From NCBI GenBank assembly GCA_002347025.1, contig DEAE01000010.1:62001-126000 (forward strand): a DNA stretch of 64,000 bases, in the 5' to 3' direction. Shown here in pieces: positions 54,572-63,338 of this stretch (position 1 is its first letter; the number at the start of each line of letters is the position of its first letter). This DNA comes from Acidobacteria bacterium UBA2990. GTDB taxonomy: Bacteria; Acidobacteriota; Vicinamibacteria; Vicinamibacterales; UBA8438. The notes under the pieces were generated by a model, which had not been told where the DNA came from, made no database searches, and worked only from the letters and a program-made list of their open reading frames with translations. The position numbers and the translations under genes are program-made.

Positions 54572-55237
54572 TTGTCTACCTTTTGGTCTTCCCGAAAGCT
54601 TCCTTTCGCGTGGGTGCTTTTAGGTGTTACCAATTTCCTGCTGCTTGGGGCGAGCTCTTTAACAGCTAGTGGTCTGTCGGTTCTGGTGCTTGTAGCAGAG
54701 GAAGGTGACCATCGTGTCCCTGCGTCCCATGAGGCTGTGGCTTTCTGGAATGACCGATTGGCGGAACTGGGAATCGACACAAGACTAGAGGAACCTCGGC
54801 TGGCTGTTGCGTCACCTGCGTTGAGGCTTCTTGAAAATTATGCTCGCCAGGTCGTTCAGCGAGCAACTAGGTTGCCTGCAGGTCAAGCTGAGCCAGCTCC
54901 CCCGGCAGATTTGAGTGATTTAGATGCCGACATTGTTGTGTTGTTGTCCCGCCAGGACATCATGTCGTTCACTTGGCCAATGCCGAGGATCACTCCACGG
55001 CGTTATTTCCTGGTCGTTCGGTCGGTTCGAGGTCCTTACCGAGACGATGCTATGGTAACCAGGCATGTGATCGCTCATGAATTGGGACACGCTCTGGGTT
55101 TAGGTCACAATCTTGAGACACACACACTGATGTGTGGTCCCTGCCAACCGCTCACGGCTGAACCGGATGATACTGGATTTCTACCGTTGACAGACGGTGA
55201 TCGGGTTCGCCTGGTCGAGATGAATAGCTTGCGGTAG
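54572..55237 (+). CDS. Exported matrixin-like zinc metalloprotease
   Basis: The 221-residue protein has an N-terminal hydrophobic signal (about 12-34) and the metzincin zinc site HELGHALGLGHN (HExxHxxGxxH) near residue 170, with a Met-turn-like LMCGPC 12 residues later. It is thus expected to be an extracytoplasmic peptidase. Start is TTG 54572 with AGAGGG well placed ahead. The two cysteines in CGPC are unusual next to the Met-turn. It is the first gene of the all-exported block. Confidence 0.75.
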   Translation: MSTFWSSRKLPFAWVLLGVTNFLLLGASSLTASGLSVLVLVAEEGDHRVPASHEAVAFWNDRLAELGIDTRLEEPRLAVASPALRLLENYARQVVQRATRLPAGQAEPAPPADLSDLDADIVVLLSRQDIMSFTWPMPRITPRRYFLVVRSVRGPYRDDAMVTRHVIAHELGHALGLGHNLETHTLMCGPCQPLTAEPDDTGFLPLTDGDRVRLVEMNSLR

Positions 55238-55362
55238 TGATGAGAATTCTGCGCTAATGGTAATCTATGCCATCCACCTACAACTTGGCTGTTTGAGCGA
55301 AACCTGCCGGCTGCCAGTCTAGCGGAATGTTTGTGCCAGCACCTTCGCAGTGTCTGCGTCGT

Positions 55363-56274
55363 TTAGTTAACTTCTACGGTTATGTCCAATGGCGTGGTGA
55401 TTATCGAATCGTCGGCGTAGGCCCGCACGACATGTGTGCCAGATTCGCTGAACGTTACTGAGGTTTGAATTTCTCCGCCTCGCCCGCCTTCGACTGACGC
55501 GCTTACTGGGGTGAATGAAGCTGAACCGGGTCCGCGATAATGAATCCAGGTGATGCCTAATCCGGTTTCACTGGCCACTCTTGCGTTTACCACTGCTTGG
55601 TTGGTCGGATGAGGTTGTCTTCGCCGGCGTTCCCTAGCGGCGGCGGCTCTGGCCGCCGCCTGTGGGTCGTCGTTGTCGGTGGCTGGTTCTTCGCGGCGAG
55701 GGCGAGGGCCTGGAATCCCGTCGTCGCTGATGACCACCGTAATGGTTAATGGGTTTGGACGGGTGACAGACAGGTTTCCGCCACTAGGAAGAGTGATGGA
55801 TGGTGGTTGGTTGTCAGGCGGAGCCCCGTTAGCGCCCATGCCTCGGTTTGCTTTGATCACCCCTTCGTCTATTTCCCAGTTAGGCCATAGGGAACCGAAC
55901 GCTTGGTCTGTCCGGCCATTTGCCGTGAGTGTCCAGATAAGGTCCTTTTCTCCCCAATCGGCCGGGACCTGCACCCGGAACACGAATTGCTGCCGACGGG
56001 TGTAAAACCGTGTCGGTTGCCCTCTGTCCATTGGGCCGGGCTCGAAAGAATTATTCGGTCCAATAGGCACATCGGGCATTTCCTGGTAGTTGCGGTTCAT
56101 GTAGCCGAACACCATGTCGTAGGTGCCGTCTGGATTACGTTCCCATCCTTCGAAGACTGGGGCGACGTTTTGCCCACGGTCGTAGCGGATCTGTGCATCG
56201 ACTTCGCCAATGGCGGACACCACCAGGAACGTGACCAGCGTATACAACGTGACGCGCCGTCTGGGTTTTGTCAC
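55363..56274 (-). CDS. Secreted protein of unknown function
   Basis: I do not recognise this 303-residue protein. It has a signal peptide (LYTLVTFLVVSAIGEVDAQ), an N-terminal part with YDRGQNVAPVFEGWERNPDG and FVFRVQVPADWGEKDLIWTL, a proline-rich middle, an Ala/Arg-rich low-complexity run near 210-232 (AARAAAARERRRRQ), and a C-terminal Ig-like stretch ending in SGTHVVRAYADDS. These suggest beta-sandwich domains in a periplasmic or surface protein. Start is GTG with GGGGAG ahead. It follows the cytochrome/monooxygenase-like gene by 19 bases, so the two are likely co-transcribed. Confidence 0.72.
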   Translation of the reverse strand: MTKPRRRVTLYTLVTFLVVSAIGEVDAQIRYDRGQNVAPVFEGWERNPDGTYDMVFGYMNRNYQEMPDVPIGPNNSFEPGPMDRGQPTRFYTRRQQFVFRVQVPADWGEKDLIWTLTANGRTDQAFGSLWPNWEIDEGVIKANRGMGANGAPPDNQPPSITLPSGGNLSVTRPNPLTITVVISDDGIPGPRPRREEPATDNDDPQAAARAAAARERRRRQPHPTNQAVVNARVASETGLGITWIHYRGPGSASFTPVSASVEGGRGGEIQTSVTFSESGTHVVRAYADDSIITTPLDITVEVN

Positions 56275-56293
56275 TTGGGCTCCCCGTCAATTG

Positions 56294-57592
56294 TCAGTCG
56301 TTATCCGTAATGGCCTGTCGTTCTTCAATTGCTGCAGCGAACTCATCGTCATCGAGCTCGTAGTAGCTTGTCCAGGTGAAAGCCATGTCATCGCTGGAAC
56401 GTTGGCCAAAACCGGCCCAGTTTCTTGGGTCAGGATTCCACCGGTTGGAGGCTGAGTTGTCGTGCCAGGTGATAGTGTGGAGAAATGTGCCCTTTGGCAG
56501 CAAGGGCTGCACGTCTTCTTCGTAGTTGTAGACGATGTGCCAACCAAAATCCCAAGTTGCGCAGCTAATCGTTTGGGTGTTGCCATCAGGTAATATCGCT
56601 TCAATACACTGGCGTTTCCCGCGGTTGTGCAGGTGCGGCTGAAACCCCGTCAGGCGAACGTTGTTGGGAAAAGGATGGTAACTGTCGTGCCGTACTTCAT
56701 CTTCCCCGGGAGGGATGTCTAGGTCATAATTTTGGGCTAAGGCTCTTGAGAATAATTCGTGCTTGGGTTCCTCACCTTTTGGGTAAAAGGTCAGGCCTAC
56801 ACTTGTCCTATCTGTCGTTTCTTTTCCGATTGAGGCGTAGTGCATGTTAAAGCGAATTACTGAGCCTGCCTTGACTAAACGTCCGGTACCTTCTGGAAAG
56901 GCGTCACCGTTCTTGCCTTGGGCGTACTCGTTGAGGAAGTCGCCCTCGTCAGCGTCCAACGATTCTTGCAGTCTTGTGACGGCATGGTGAACTACGGGGA
57001 ACCCTTCGGCTGAGGGTTTTGTTTCTACTGCCTTGATCCACCGATCCTCTGTAAGTCCTGACTCGGAAAAGAGGTCACCCCACCAGTTGGCACCGTCTGC
57101 GGGAACAACGAATGGTTCGGGGATGGGCACGATCAAGTCCGGTTCACCGATGTGCCACATGTCTCTCTCAGCGAATTCCCGAGGTTGGGGCATGTCGGAA
57201 GGGTTGCCGCGGGGTGCACCAGCGTCGACCCAAGCAACTATAGTCTCAATCTGGTCGTCGGTTAGGGACCGGTCATATCTGAACCCTTGGACCCCGACAT
57301 TCTTGTCGATGTACCAAGGAGGCATAGTTCGTGTGGAGACCTTGTCCTTGATCGAACGTGCCCAAGGTCTTGATTCCTCATAGGTCATGAGCGACATGGG
57401 TGCGATGGCCCCTTCGCGATGGCAGGTCTGACACGAATCCTGGAAAATCGGAGCGATGTCTTTGGTGAAGGTCACCGGGGTGTCTTGTGCGACCGCGGAA
57501 TTCGGGTTTGCAGTCGAAAAGCTCAGAATGGCGACTGCTACGATCCAGCCAATACTGAGCGAGCCAAAGGGAAACCGGATGATGCTAATCAT
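56294..57592 (-). CDS. Cytochrome c/copper monooxygenase-like exported protein
   Basis: The 432-residue protein has a signal peptide (about 1-36), a heme c site CQTCH at C54-C57-H58 in an N-terminal domain like those of planctomycete/acidobacterial cytochromes (TFTKDIAPIFQDSC, then MPPWYIDK), and a C-terminal part resembling copper type II ascorbate-dependent monooxygenases, with candidate copper ligands in VVHHAVTRL, NMHYASIG, QPHLHNRGKRQ and LHTITWHDNS. It may oxidise a substrate in the periplasm. ATG 57592 is used because GGGAGG lies eight bases ahead; ATG 57598 is too close. It is the first gene of a pair with 55363-56274. Confidence 0.78.
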   Translation of the reverse strand: MISIIRFPFGSLSIGWIVAVAILSFSTANPNSAVAQDTPVTFTKDIAPIFQDSCQTCHREGAIAPMSLMTYEESRPWARSIKDKVSTRTMPPWYIDKNVGVQGFRYDRSLTDDQIETIVAWVDAGAPRGNPSDMPQPREFAERDMWHIGEPDLIVPIPEPFVVPADGANWWGDLFSESGLTEDRWIKAVETKPSAEGFPVVHHAVTRLQESLDADEGDFLNEYAQGKNGDAFPEGTGRLVKAGSVIRFNMHYASIGKETTDRTSVGLTFYPKGEEPKHELFSRALAQNYDLDIPPGEDEVRHDSYHPFPNNVRLTGFQPHLHNRGKRQCIEAILPDGNTQTISCATWDFGWHIVYNYEEDVQPLLPKGTFLHTITWHDNSASNRWNPDPRNWAGFGQRSSDDMAFTWTSYYELDDDEFAAAIEERQAITDND

Positions 57593-57875
57593 GAGCATGT
57601 CCTCCCAATTACTTCCTTAATCGCACGATACAGGAAAATATTGATGTAATGATGGGCTGCTATCTTGAAGTTGTCAATCGCTGTCGATGAGGTCTCTGGG
57701 CTGGCTCGGTTTTCGGAGTCTTGTGGAATCGTTTTTAACGGTGCTGTCTTGAATAGAGAGGGAAGGCTGTTTAGGCACTTTTCATAAGCAGGAAGCTGTG
57801 CGAGGATAACTCTTTCTACCAAACGGATATTGGCTAAGCGGGTAGCGTGATGCGCCCCAAACTGAGGGAGGACCC

Positions 57876-58826
57876 ATGCTGAAGAGACTGACAGTCGTGG
57901 CCTTGGCTTTGATTGCTATCGTGGTCGTAGTTGGTGGCCAGGAGGGTGGGGGCGATTCAGGTTACAAACCCAAGCGTGTCAATAAGGCGATTGAGTTGCT
58001 TGAGCGCAACCAACCGATTTACTACACCCAAGTCAATGGAGGCGGTTACGAAGAAGGCAAACAGCTAGCCCAAACCTGGGCTGATTACATTACCTACAAC
58101 CTGGAGCATAGTCCATTCGATATGAGTGACCTTCGGGCCTTTATGCAAGGGTTGGTCGACGGTGGACCGACGAAGAGCGGTCATCGTACGCCGACCGTGG
58201 TTGCGGTGCTGCCTTTCGGTGGTGTCAACGAGACAGTTATGTGGGGTAACTACTGGATGGTTGAGCATCTACTCGGCTCAGGTGTCCATGGAGTGCTTCT
58301 CGCACATGCGAGCTCGCCAGAAGTAGTGAAGGTTATGGTGCAGGCTGCACGGTATCCGCATGCTCCCAAAGCAGCTGGTGTCGGTGAGGGGCTTCGTGGA
58401 AACGGAGGCCAAGGCTTTGCCGCTGGTATCTGGGGTGTATCTAACGCTGACTACCAGGGGATGGCCGATGTTTGGCCATTTAACCCGGACGGCGAGCTGT
58501 TGTTGGGGCTGAAGATCGAGAATCGGCATGCCCTTCAAAATGCAGAGGCTAGCGTGGCTGTGCCGGGAGTTGGGTTTGCCGAGTGGGGACCTGGGGATAT
58601 GAGCCTTTCCTACAATGTGAGCCGGATGGACAATCCGCAGGTGTTGATTGACGCGCGCGCAAGGGTGTTGGCGGCCACAAAGGCAGCGGGTATTCCATTC
58701 TTGAATGGTATGAACGCCCAGAATATTGAGGCGATGATCGACGAAGGTGTGCGGATTGGTTCGAATCCTGGGGCAGAGGTGGCTGACCATGGACGGCGCT
58801 ACACGTCTCGTCGGATGCCTTGGTGA
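57876..58826 (+). CDS. Exported HpcH/HpaI aldolase-like protein
   Basis: The 316-residue protein has an N-terminal signal peptide (LTVVALALIAIVVVVGG) and a body like HpcH/HpaI aldolase/citrate lyase beta proteins: the metal-binding LKIENRHALQNAEASVAVPG and the GFAEWGPGDMSLSYN loop match the family. HpcH/HpaI enzymes split 2-keto-3-deoxy acids and are normally cytoplasmic, so the signal peptide is unusual. A perfect GAGGGAGGA sits before ATG 57876. About 280 bases of divergent gap separate it from the cytochrome-like gene and hold nothing else recognised. Substrate is unknown. Confidence 0.8.
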   Translation: MLKRLTVVALALIAIVVVVGGQEGGGDSGYKPKRVNKAIELLERNQPIYYTQVNGGGYEEGKQLAQTWADYITYNLEHSPFDMSDLRAFMQGLVDGGPTKSGHRTPTVVAVLPFGGVNETVMWGNYWMVEHLLGSGVHGVLLAHASSPEVVKVMVQAARYPHAPKAAGVGEGLRGNGGQGFAAGIWGVSNADYQGMADVWPFNPDGELLLGLKIENRHALQNAEASVAVPGVGFAEWGPGDMSLSYNVSRMDNPQVLIDARARVLAATKAAGIPFLNGMNAQNIEAMIDEGVRIGSNPGAEVADHGRRYTSRRMPW

Positions 58827-58859
58827 GGTAGCCTTTCGCTACAGGTGACACGCTGATAC

Positions 58860-58898
58860 GAGAACTCCGGCCTGCCCCTCTCGGTAGCCGGAGTTCTC
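58860..58898. terminator. Bidirectional stem-loop between convergent genes
   Basis: Perfect 12-bp inverted repeat, GAGAACTCCGGC at 58860-58871 and GCCGGAGTTCTC at 58887-58898, with a 15-base loop. No long T run follows on the plus strand, but the site between two converging stops fits a shared transcription terminator. Confidence 0.65.
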
Positions 58899-58914
58899 CT
58901 TGACCTGCATGTTG

Positions 58915-59547
58915 TTAGTTGCTGAGAGTGAAAGATACTGAGGCTAGGGTTGTGTCCCAAAGCATTGCAAGCGTGCCACCTTGCTCGGTCACATCGAGAA
59001 ACTGCCATGAGAGCTGGTCGAACGAGTGCGGCAGTGACTCGACGGTCATTGGGAACCTAAGTAGGTCGCGGTCAGGCGTGTAGCCATACGCACCGAACAA
59101 GGAATCCTGGTTTTCGACGTCGTAACTGGTTTGGGCCGGCCAGGTTGAAAGAATAAACACCCAGGGGCTAGATTGTAGGTCTATGAATACGGTGTATTCG
59201 CCAGCTGGTATGGTGGTATCGCCAAAAACAAGGGGCGCTTCTGTAACCAAGCGACTGGTCACGTTGGCGCCGGCACGCCAGACGGGGGCACCGTCGTTCA
59301 GGAACTCCCGGTAGTCGTCTGGCCCAAAGATATCGCGTCCGCGCCTTATCGGTCGACCGTAGCGTAGCTCGACCCATGTCCCGCCTATATTTCCTGCGCG
59401 CCCATCATAGTAGTTTCCCCCAATCTGCGTGGCTGACTCGCCAGAGGGGCTCGCTGTGCGCTGTTCTTGTTGTGCCTCCGCAACGGTTGATAGTGCACAT
59501 GCCAGACTGAGGCTAATGATGCCCAGCAGGTCGGTTACTCTTGCCAT
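58915..59547 (-). CDS. DUF2911 family exported protein
   Basis: A 210-residue protein with a signal peptide (IISLSLACALSTVAEAQ) and the DUF2911 pattern: VELRYGRPIRRGRDIFG, VWRAGANVTSRLVTEAPLVF and IPAGEYTVFIDLQSSPWVFI. The function of the family is unknown; members are common in Bacteroidota and Acidobacteriota. It converges with the aldolase-like gene at the stem-loop and diverges from the PQQ dehydrogenase gene. Confidence 0.82.
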   Translation of the reverse strand: MARVTDLLGIISLSLACALSTVAEAQQEQRTASPSGESATQIGGNYYDGRAGNIGGTWVELRYGRPIRRGRDIFGPDDYREFLNDGAPVWRAGANVTSRLVTEAPLVFGDTTIPAGEYTVFIDLQSSPWVFILSTWPAQTSYDVENQDSLFGAYGYTPDRDLLRFPMTVESLPHSFDQLSWQFLDVTEQGGTLAMLWDTTLASVSFTLSN

Positions 59548-59664
59548 CTACCTGTACCCATATTCAATTACTCCACATATTTTTGTGGCAGTTTTTCACA
59601 AGATGTTTTCAAAGCGTGAGTATAATCGCTAGGTTCCATTATGTATGAACGCGGCACCGGGCGC

Positions 59665-59692
59665 TTGACATCTGTCTCAGTAGGACGATAAT
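59665..59692 (+). promoter_or_regulatory. Strong sigma-70 promoter of the PQQ dehydrogenase
   Basis: A perfect TTGACA at 59665-59670 and GATAAT at 59687-59692, 16 bases apart. Transcription would start near 59699, giving a leader of about 57 bases that holds a small hairpin (GTGCC/GGCAC) and GGAGGT before ATG 59756. A second -10-like TATAAT at 59621-59626 lies further up. This is the best promoter match in the window. Confidence 0.65.
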
Positions 59693-59755
59693 CGGCCCGA
59701 TTGCCATCCTTTTGGAGTGTGCCAAGACGGCACGCGATTCGCTCGGAGGTAGTAG

Positions 59756-61816
59756 ATGAGAGCAAACAAGCAACATCAAGGGCGATTCGGACGCCTGCTG
59801 TGGACCACCCTTGCGCTTGCGTTGGTCGTCACTGCTGTGGCTGCCCAGGAGCCTGGTACCGAGGACGGGGAGTGGCGGTATCAGAGCGCTGATGCCGGTG
59901 GAACCCGGTTCTCACCGGTTGACCAGATCAACGCTAGTAACTTCAATGACCTCGAGGTGGCTTGGGTGTTTCGCGGAGACAATTTTAGTCCGCACGAGAA
60001 CTACACCTTCAAATCCACGCCGAGCTACATCGACGGCGTACTCTACACCACAGCCGGCTATCGACGTACTATCTTGGCTGTGGACCCGGCCACCGGGGAG
60101 CAGCTGTGGAGTTATCGTGAGCCGCACACGGTCCGATGGGAGCAGTCGATGCGTGCCGCCTACGGCAAGGGGGTCGGACATGGGTACGTCGACGGCCGTC
60201 TGGTCATCTACGTTATTACGCCGGCCTTTTTTCTGCATGCGCTCGACGGGAAGACCGGGGAGCATTTGGAAGGTTTCGGCTCCTCGGTGCCTCTCGAAGG
60301 ATTTCCGGAGACTGGCGTGGTCGACCTGCTGGCCGACCTGGGTCATGACTACGATCCGTTCACGGGGCTCGACCCGAAGACGGGCTACATTACCAGTTCT
60401 TCACCACCGATCGTCGTCAATGGTACGGTTGTTGTCGGCAATTCCCACGAGCAGGGTTACAGTCAAAGCCGGGTCGAGAACGTGCCTGGTGACATCTTGG
60501 CGTATGACGCCGTAACAGGTCAGCATAAGTGGAAGTTCAATATCATTCCGCAGACCGAGAGCGAGTTCGGCTTCGACACCTGGGAGAACGATGCTTGGCA
60601 GTGGACCGGTGACGTGTCCTCGTGGGCGCCACTCGCGGCCGACATGGAGCGGGGCATTGTTTACATCCCGACCAACGCGCCGACGATCGACTACTACGGT
60701 GGATTTAGACCCGGCGATAACTTGTTCGGGACGAGTATTGTCGCGTTGGATGTCGAAACCGGGAATCGGCTCTGGCACTTTCAGACGGTGCATCATCCCA
60801 TCTGGAACTACGACCTTCCCAATGTCCCGATCCTGCTCGACGTGACGGTGGACGGCGAGGAAGTGCCGATGGTGGTTCAGACCACGAAACAGGGGATGAC
60901 GTTTGCGTTCAACCGCGTGACGGGTGAACCGGTGTGGCCGATTGAGGAGCGGGCCGTGCCGGCGTCTGTCGTGCCGGGTGAGCAGCTCTCGAAGACGCAG
61001 CCGTTCCCGACCAAGCCGGCACCGCTCGAAGCGCTCGGGTTGCCCCTGGAAAACGTCATTGACTTCACGCCTGAGCTCAGAGCTGAGGCAGTGGAAATCA
61101 TGAGTAACTTCCGGATCGGTGGTCCCTACATGCCGCCACTCCCTGAAGGACATAGTGAGTCGGTGCAGGGGTGGATCGGGTGTTCGGGTGGCCTGAACAT
61201 TACTAACCCGGCGACGGCTGACCCGACTACGGGCATCTTGTATCAGCCATCCGCACCGGGGTGCTCGGGTCGGCTGGTGCAGCCCGGCATCAATACCGAT
61301 GGTGACACGCACGCTTGCACGTCGTCGGAAGGCGACTGCTGGACGACCGGAACGACCATATCCGACTGGGTGCAGGGCGGTGGTGTCGGTTGGGCCGGTC
61401 CTCAGGGATTACCGATGCATAAGCCGCCGTATAACCGAGTGACAGCGATTGACATGAACACGGGTGAGCACCTCTGGTGGGTGCCAATCGGCGAAGCTTC
61501 GGAACGAATGAAACGCCATCCCGCTCTGCAGGGAGTGGATCTGACTGGTGTGGGTGGCGGTGCGCGCGCTGTTTCGATGGTTGCCGGTAGCCTGCTGGTG
61601 TCCACCAGGGGCTCGAACGGTCCAGCGGTCCTCGATGCTCGAGACAAGTTGACGGGCGAACTCGTCGGTACCACAAATCTCCCAGCTCCAGGGCAGTACG
61701 GCATGATGACCTACATGCACGAAGGCCATCAGTACATTGTTGTTCAGGTTGCTCGCGGCGGTTCGTTCCAGGGTTCTCTGGCCGCGTTGCGGCTACCTGG
61801 TGGTGAGGAACACTAA
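59756..61816 (+). CDS. PQQ-dependent dehydrogenase (exported quinoprotein)
   Basis: An eight-bladed beta-propeller quinoprotein of 686 residues with a signal peptide (LWTTLALALVVTAVAAQ). Propeller and docking repeats are seen, e.g. ILAVDPATGEQLWSYREPHT, ILAYDAVTGQHKWKFNI, IVALDVETGNRLWHFQTVHH and TTKQGMTFAFNRVTGEPVWP. It resembles membrane-free glucose/alcohol dehydrogenase-like proteins and has no C-terminal heme domain or N-terminal membrane helices. It oxidises an alcohol or sugar in the periplasm and passes electrons on, perhaps to a cytochrome c. It has a strong promoter and terminator, so it is a single-gene unit. Its GC looks higher than that of its neighbours. Confidence 0.88.
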   Translation: MRANKQHQGRFGRLLWTTLALALVVTAVAAQEPGTEDGEWRYQSADAGGTRFSPVDQINASNFNDLEVAWVFRGDNFSPHENYTFKSTPSYIDGVLYTTAGYRRTILAVDPATGEQLWSYREPHTVRWEQSMRAAYGKGVGHGYVDGRLVIYVITPAFFLHALDGKTGEHLEGFGSSVPLEGFPETGVVDLLADLGHDYDPFTGLDPKTGYITSSSPPIVVNGTVVVGNSHEQGYSQSRVENVPGDILAYDAVTGQHKWKFNIIPQTESEFGFDTWENDAWQWTGDVSSWAPLAADMERGIVYIPTNAPTIDYYGGFRPGDNLFGTSIVALDVETGNRLWHFQTVHHPIWNYDLPNVPILLDVTVDGEEVPMVVQTTKQGMTFAFNRVTGEPVWPIEERAVPASVVPGEQLSKTQPFPTKPAPLEALGLPLENVIDFTPELRAEAVEIMSNFRIGGPYMPPLPEGHSESVQGWIGCSGGLNITNPATADPTTGILYQPSAPGCSGRLVQPGINTDGDTHACTSSEGDCWTTGTTISDWVQGGGVGWAGPQGLPMHKPPYNRVTAIDMNTGEHLWWVPIGEASERMKRHPALQGVDLTGVGGGARAVSMVAGSLLVSTRGSNGPAVLDARDKLTGELVGTTNLPAPGQYGMMTYMHEGHQYIVVQVARGGSFQGSLAALRLPGGEEH

Positions 61817-61847
61817 TACGGTAAGCGTGTTTTCGTTGTGACGATGG

Positions 61848-61884
61848 ACGGGTCTGGGGCAGTGTCTCCGGACCCGTTTTTTTT
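61848..61884 (+). terminator. Rho-independent terminator after the PQQ dehydrogenase
   Basis: A 12-bp stem (ACGGGTCTGGGG at 61848-61859 with CTCCGGACCCGT at 61866-61877, two G-T wobble pairs) with a six-base loop is followed directly by a run of T to 61884. This is a classic intrinsic terminator. Confidence 0.88.
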
Positions 61885-62063
61885 AGCTTGGGTATTGACG
61901 ATTACTCTACCTTCGTAATGTAGGGGCTGAGAGTTGGTTCGGTCCCTCTGTGGGAGTGGCATAGTTGGCATGAGGATTAGCCTGCGTTCCAATGACTTGC
62001 CTGTCACGTCCTCCTGTGAGGTTGCAGCTCAGAGAAGCGCCTATTACACTCAGGCGGATGCAG

Positions 62064-63125
62064 ATGAGACGCGGATTAGTTAGTTTTCTGTTCCTTCTTG
62101 CCATTCCTATGGGAGCGGTTGCTGCTCAGGTCGAAGGGCGGGTGAGCGGCGATTTCGTTTACGAGGTGGCGCCGTATCCATCCGCACATGCATCGACGGT
62201 GGTGGAGACTGTTGATGGCCTTGTCGTCGCGTGGTTTGGTGGGACTGCCGAAGGGGAGCCAGATGTTGGCATCTGGTTGTCTCGGTACCAAGGGGCTGGG
62301 TGGTTGAAACCGACTGAGGTGGCTACTGGCGTCCAGAATGACGGTAGTCGTCATCCGTGTTGGAACCCGGTGCTGTTCCAGCCGTCAAATGGTCCGTTGC
62401 TGTTGTTCTATAAGGTGGGCCCAAGTCCACGGGAATGGTGGGGAATGGTGCGGACTTCGACGGACAATGGTCGCACTTGGTCAGGCCCGATCCGACTGCC
62501 GGATGGGGTGCTTGGTCCGATTCGTGCTAAGCCGGTTGAGCTTCGCTCGGGAACACTACTGGCTGGATCGAGCACTGAGCATGATGGTTGGGTCGTGCAG
62601 ATGGAGTTGTTTCACACCGACGCTAGAACCGACGGAGACTGGCGTCGAGATTTATCGTCCTCCGATGCTTGGTCGTTGGTGGGACCGCTCAATGACTCAT
62701 ATGAATACGAGGCGATTCAGCCAACAGTTTTGGTGCATTCGCCAAGTAAGTTACAAATTTTGTGTCGCACACGGCAGGGGGTAATAACCGAGGTCTGGTC
62801 CCACGATGGCGGTTTGACCTGGGGATCCATGTTGCCCACGGATCTTCCGAATCCGAATGCTGGTATTGATGCGTTGCGATTGGTTGACGGCCGGTTCTTA
62901 CTTGTCTACAACCCGGTAGCCCGTGGTCGGAATCGCTTGGCTGTGGCTGTTTCGGACGATGGTCATGTTTGGCGCCTGGGGCTTGTACTTGAGAATGCTG
63001 CTGACGGTGAGTACTCCTACCCGGCTATGGTCCAGTCTCTTGACGGCCTCATACATGTGACTTACACCTGGAAGAGGCAGCGAATTAAACATGTCGTTTT
63101 CGATCCGTCTGAGAGTATGGGATGA
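62064..63125 (+). CDS. Exported sialidase-like (BNR) protein
   Basis: The protein (about 353 residues from ATG 62064) has a signal peptide (LVSFLFLLAIPMGAVAAQ) and a beta-propeller of the exo-sialidase type: VVAWFGGTAEGEPDVGIWLS, the Asp-box-like STDNGRTWSGP, SHDGGLTWGS and VSDDGHVWRLG repeats. Members act on sialic acid or other glycans, or are non-catalytic. ATG 62064 has AGGCGG six bases ahead; the frame is open to 61992, but that N-terminus has no signal at its start. Possible -35 TTGACG at 61895. Confidence 0.8.
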   Translation: MRRGLVSFLFLLAIPMGAVAAQVEGRVSGDFVYEVAPYPSAHASTVVETVDGLVVAWFGGTAEGEPDVGIWLSRYQGAGWLKPTEVATGVQNDGSRHPCWNPVLFQPSNGPLLLFYKVGPSPREWWGMVRTSTDNGRTWSGPIRLPDGVLGPIRAKPVELRSGTLLAGSSTEHDGWVVQMELFHTDARTDGDWRRDLSSSDAWSLVGPLNDSYEYEAIQPTVLVHSPSKLQILCRTRQGVITEVWSHDGGLTWGSMLPTDLPNPNAGIDALRLVDGRFLLVYNPVARGRNRLAVAVSDDGHVWRLGLVLENAADGEYSYPAMVQSLDGLIHVTYTWKRQRIKHVVFDPSESMG

Positions 63126-63181
63126 ACAAACGGATCGGCAAGAATGTCTGTCTGTTGATCACTGGCATCTGATTGACAGTT

Positions 63182-63274
63182 ACGGAGAAAACGACTCCGT
63201 GCATATTGGCACGAGTGGGCTCGATATTTCAGTTGCCGAGCCCGTCATGTGTGATCACCTACGACCGTAGGTGA
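63182..63274. repeat. Three consecutive inverted repeats before the amidase gene
   Basis: ACGGAG/CTCCGT (63182-63187, 63195-63200), GGGCTCG/CGAGCCC (63217-63223, 63237-63243) and a 9-bp palindrome TCACCTACG/CGTAGGTGA (63255-63263, 63266-63274, two-base centre) lie within 93 bases. None is followed by a T run. The last could be a regulator binding site and the first two a terminator of the sialidase-like gene. Confidence 0.55.
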
Positions 63275-63338
63275 CGCAGCAGTAGCTCTAGTTTTGATTT
63301 CCCACTGGTCGTAGCCAAGCTGCTCACTGGAGTATGTG

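Noticed and set aside
60401..61312. 303-codon minus-strand frame inside the PQQ dehydrogenase gene
   Set aside because: Antisense of a high-GC gene with few stops; His/Arg-rich protein with no domain.
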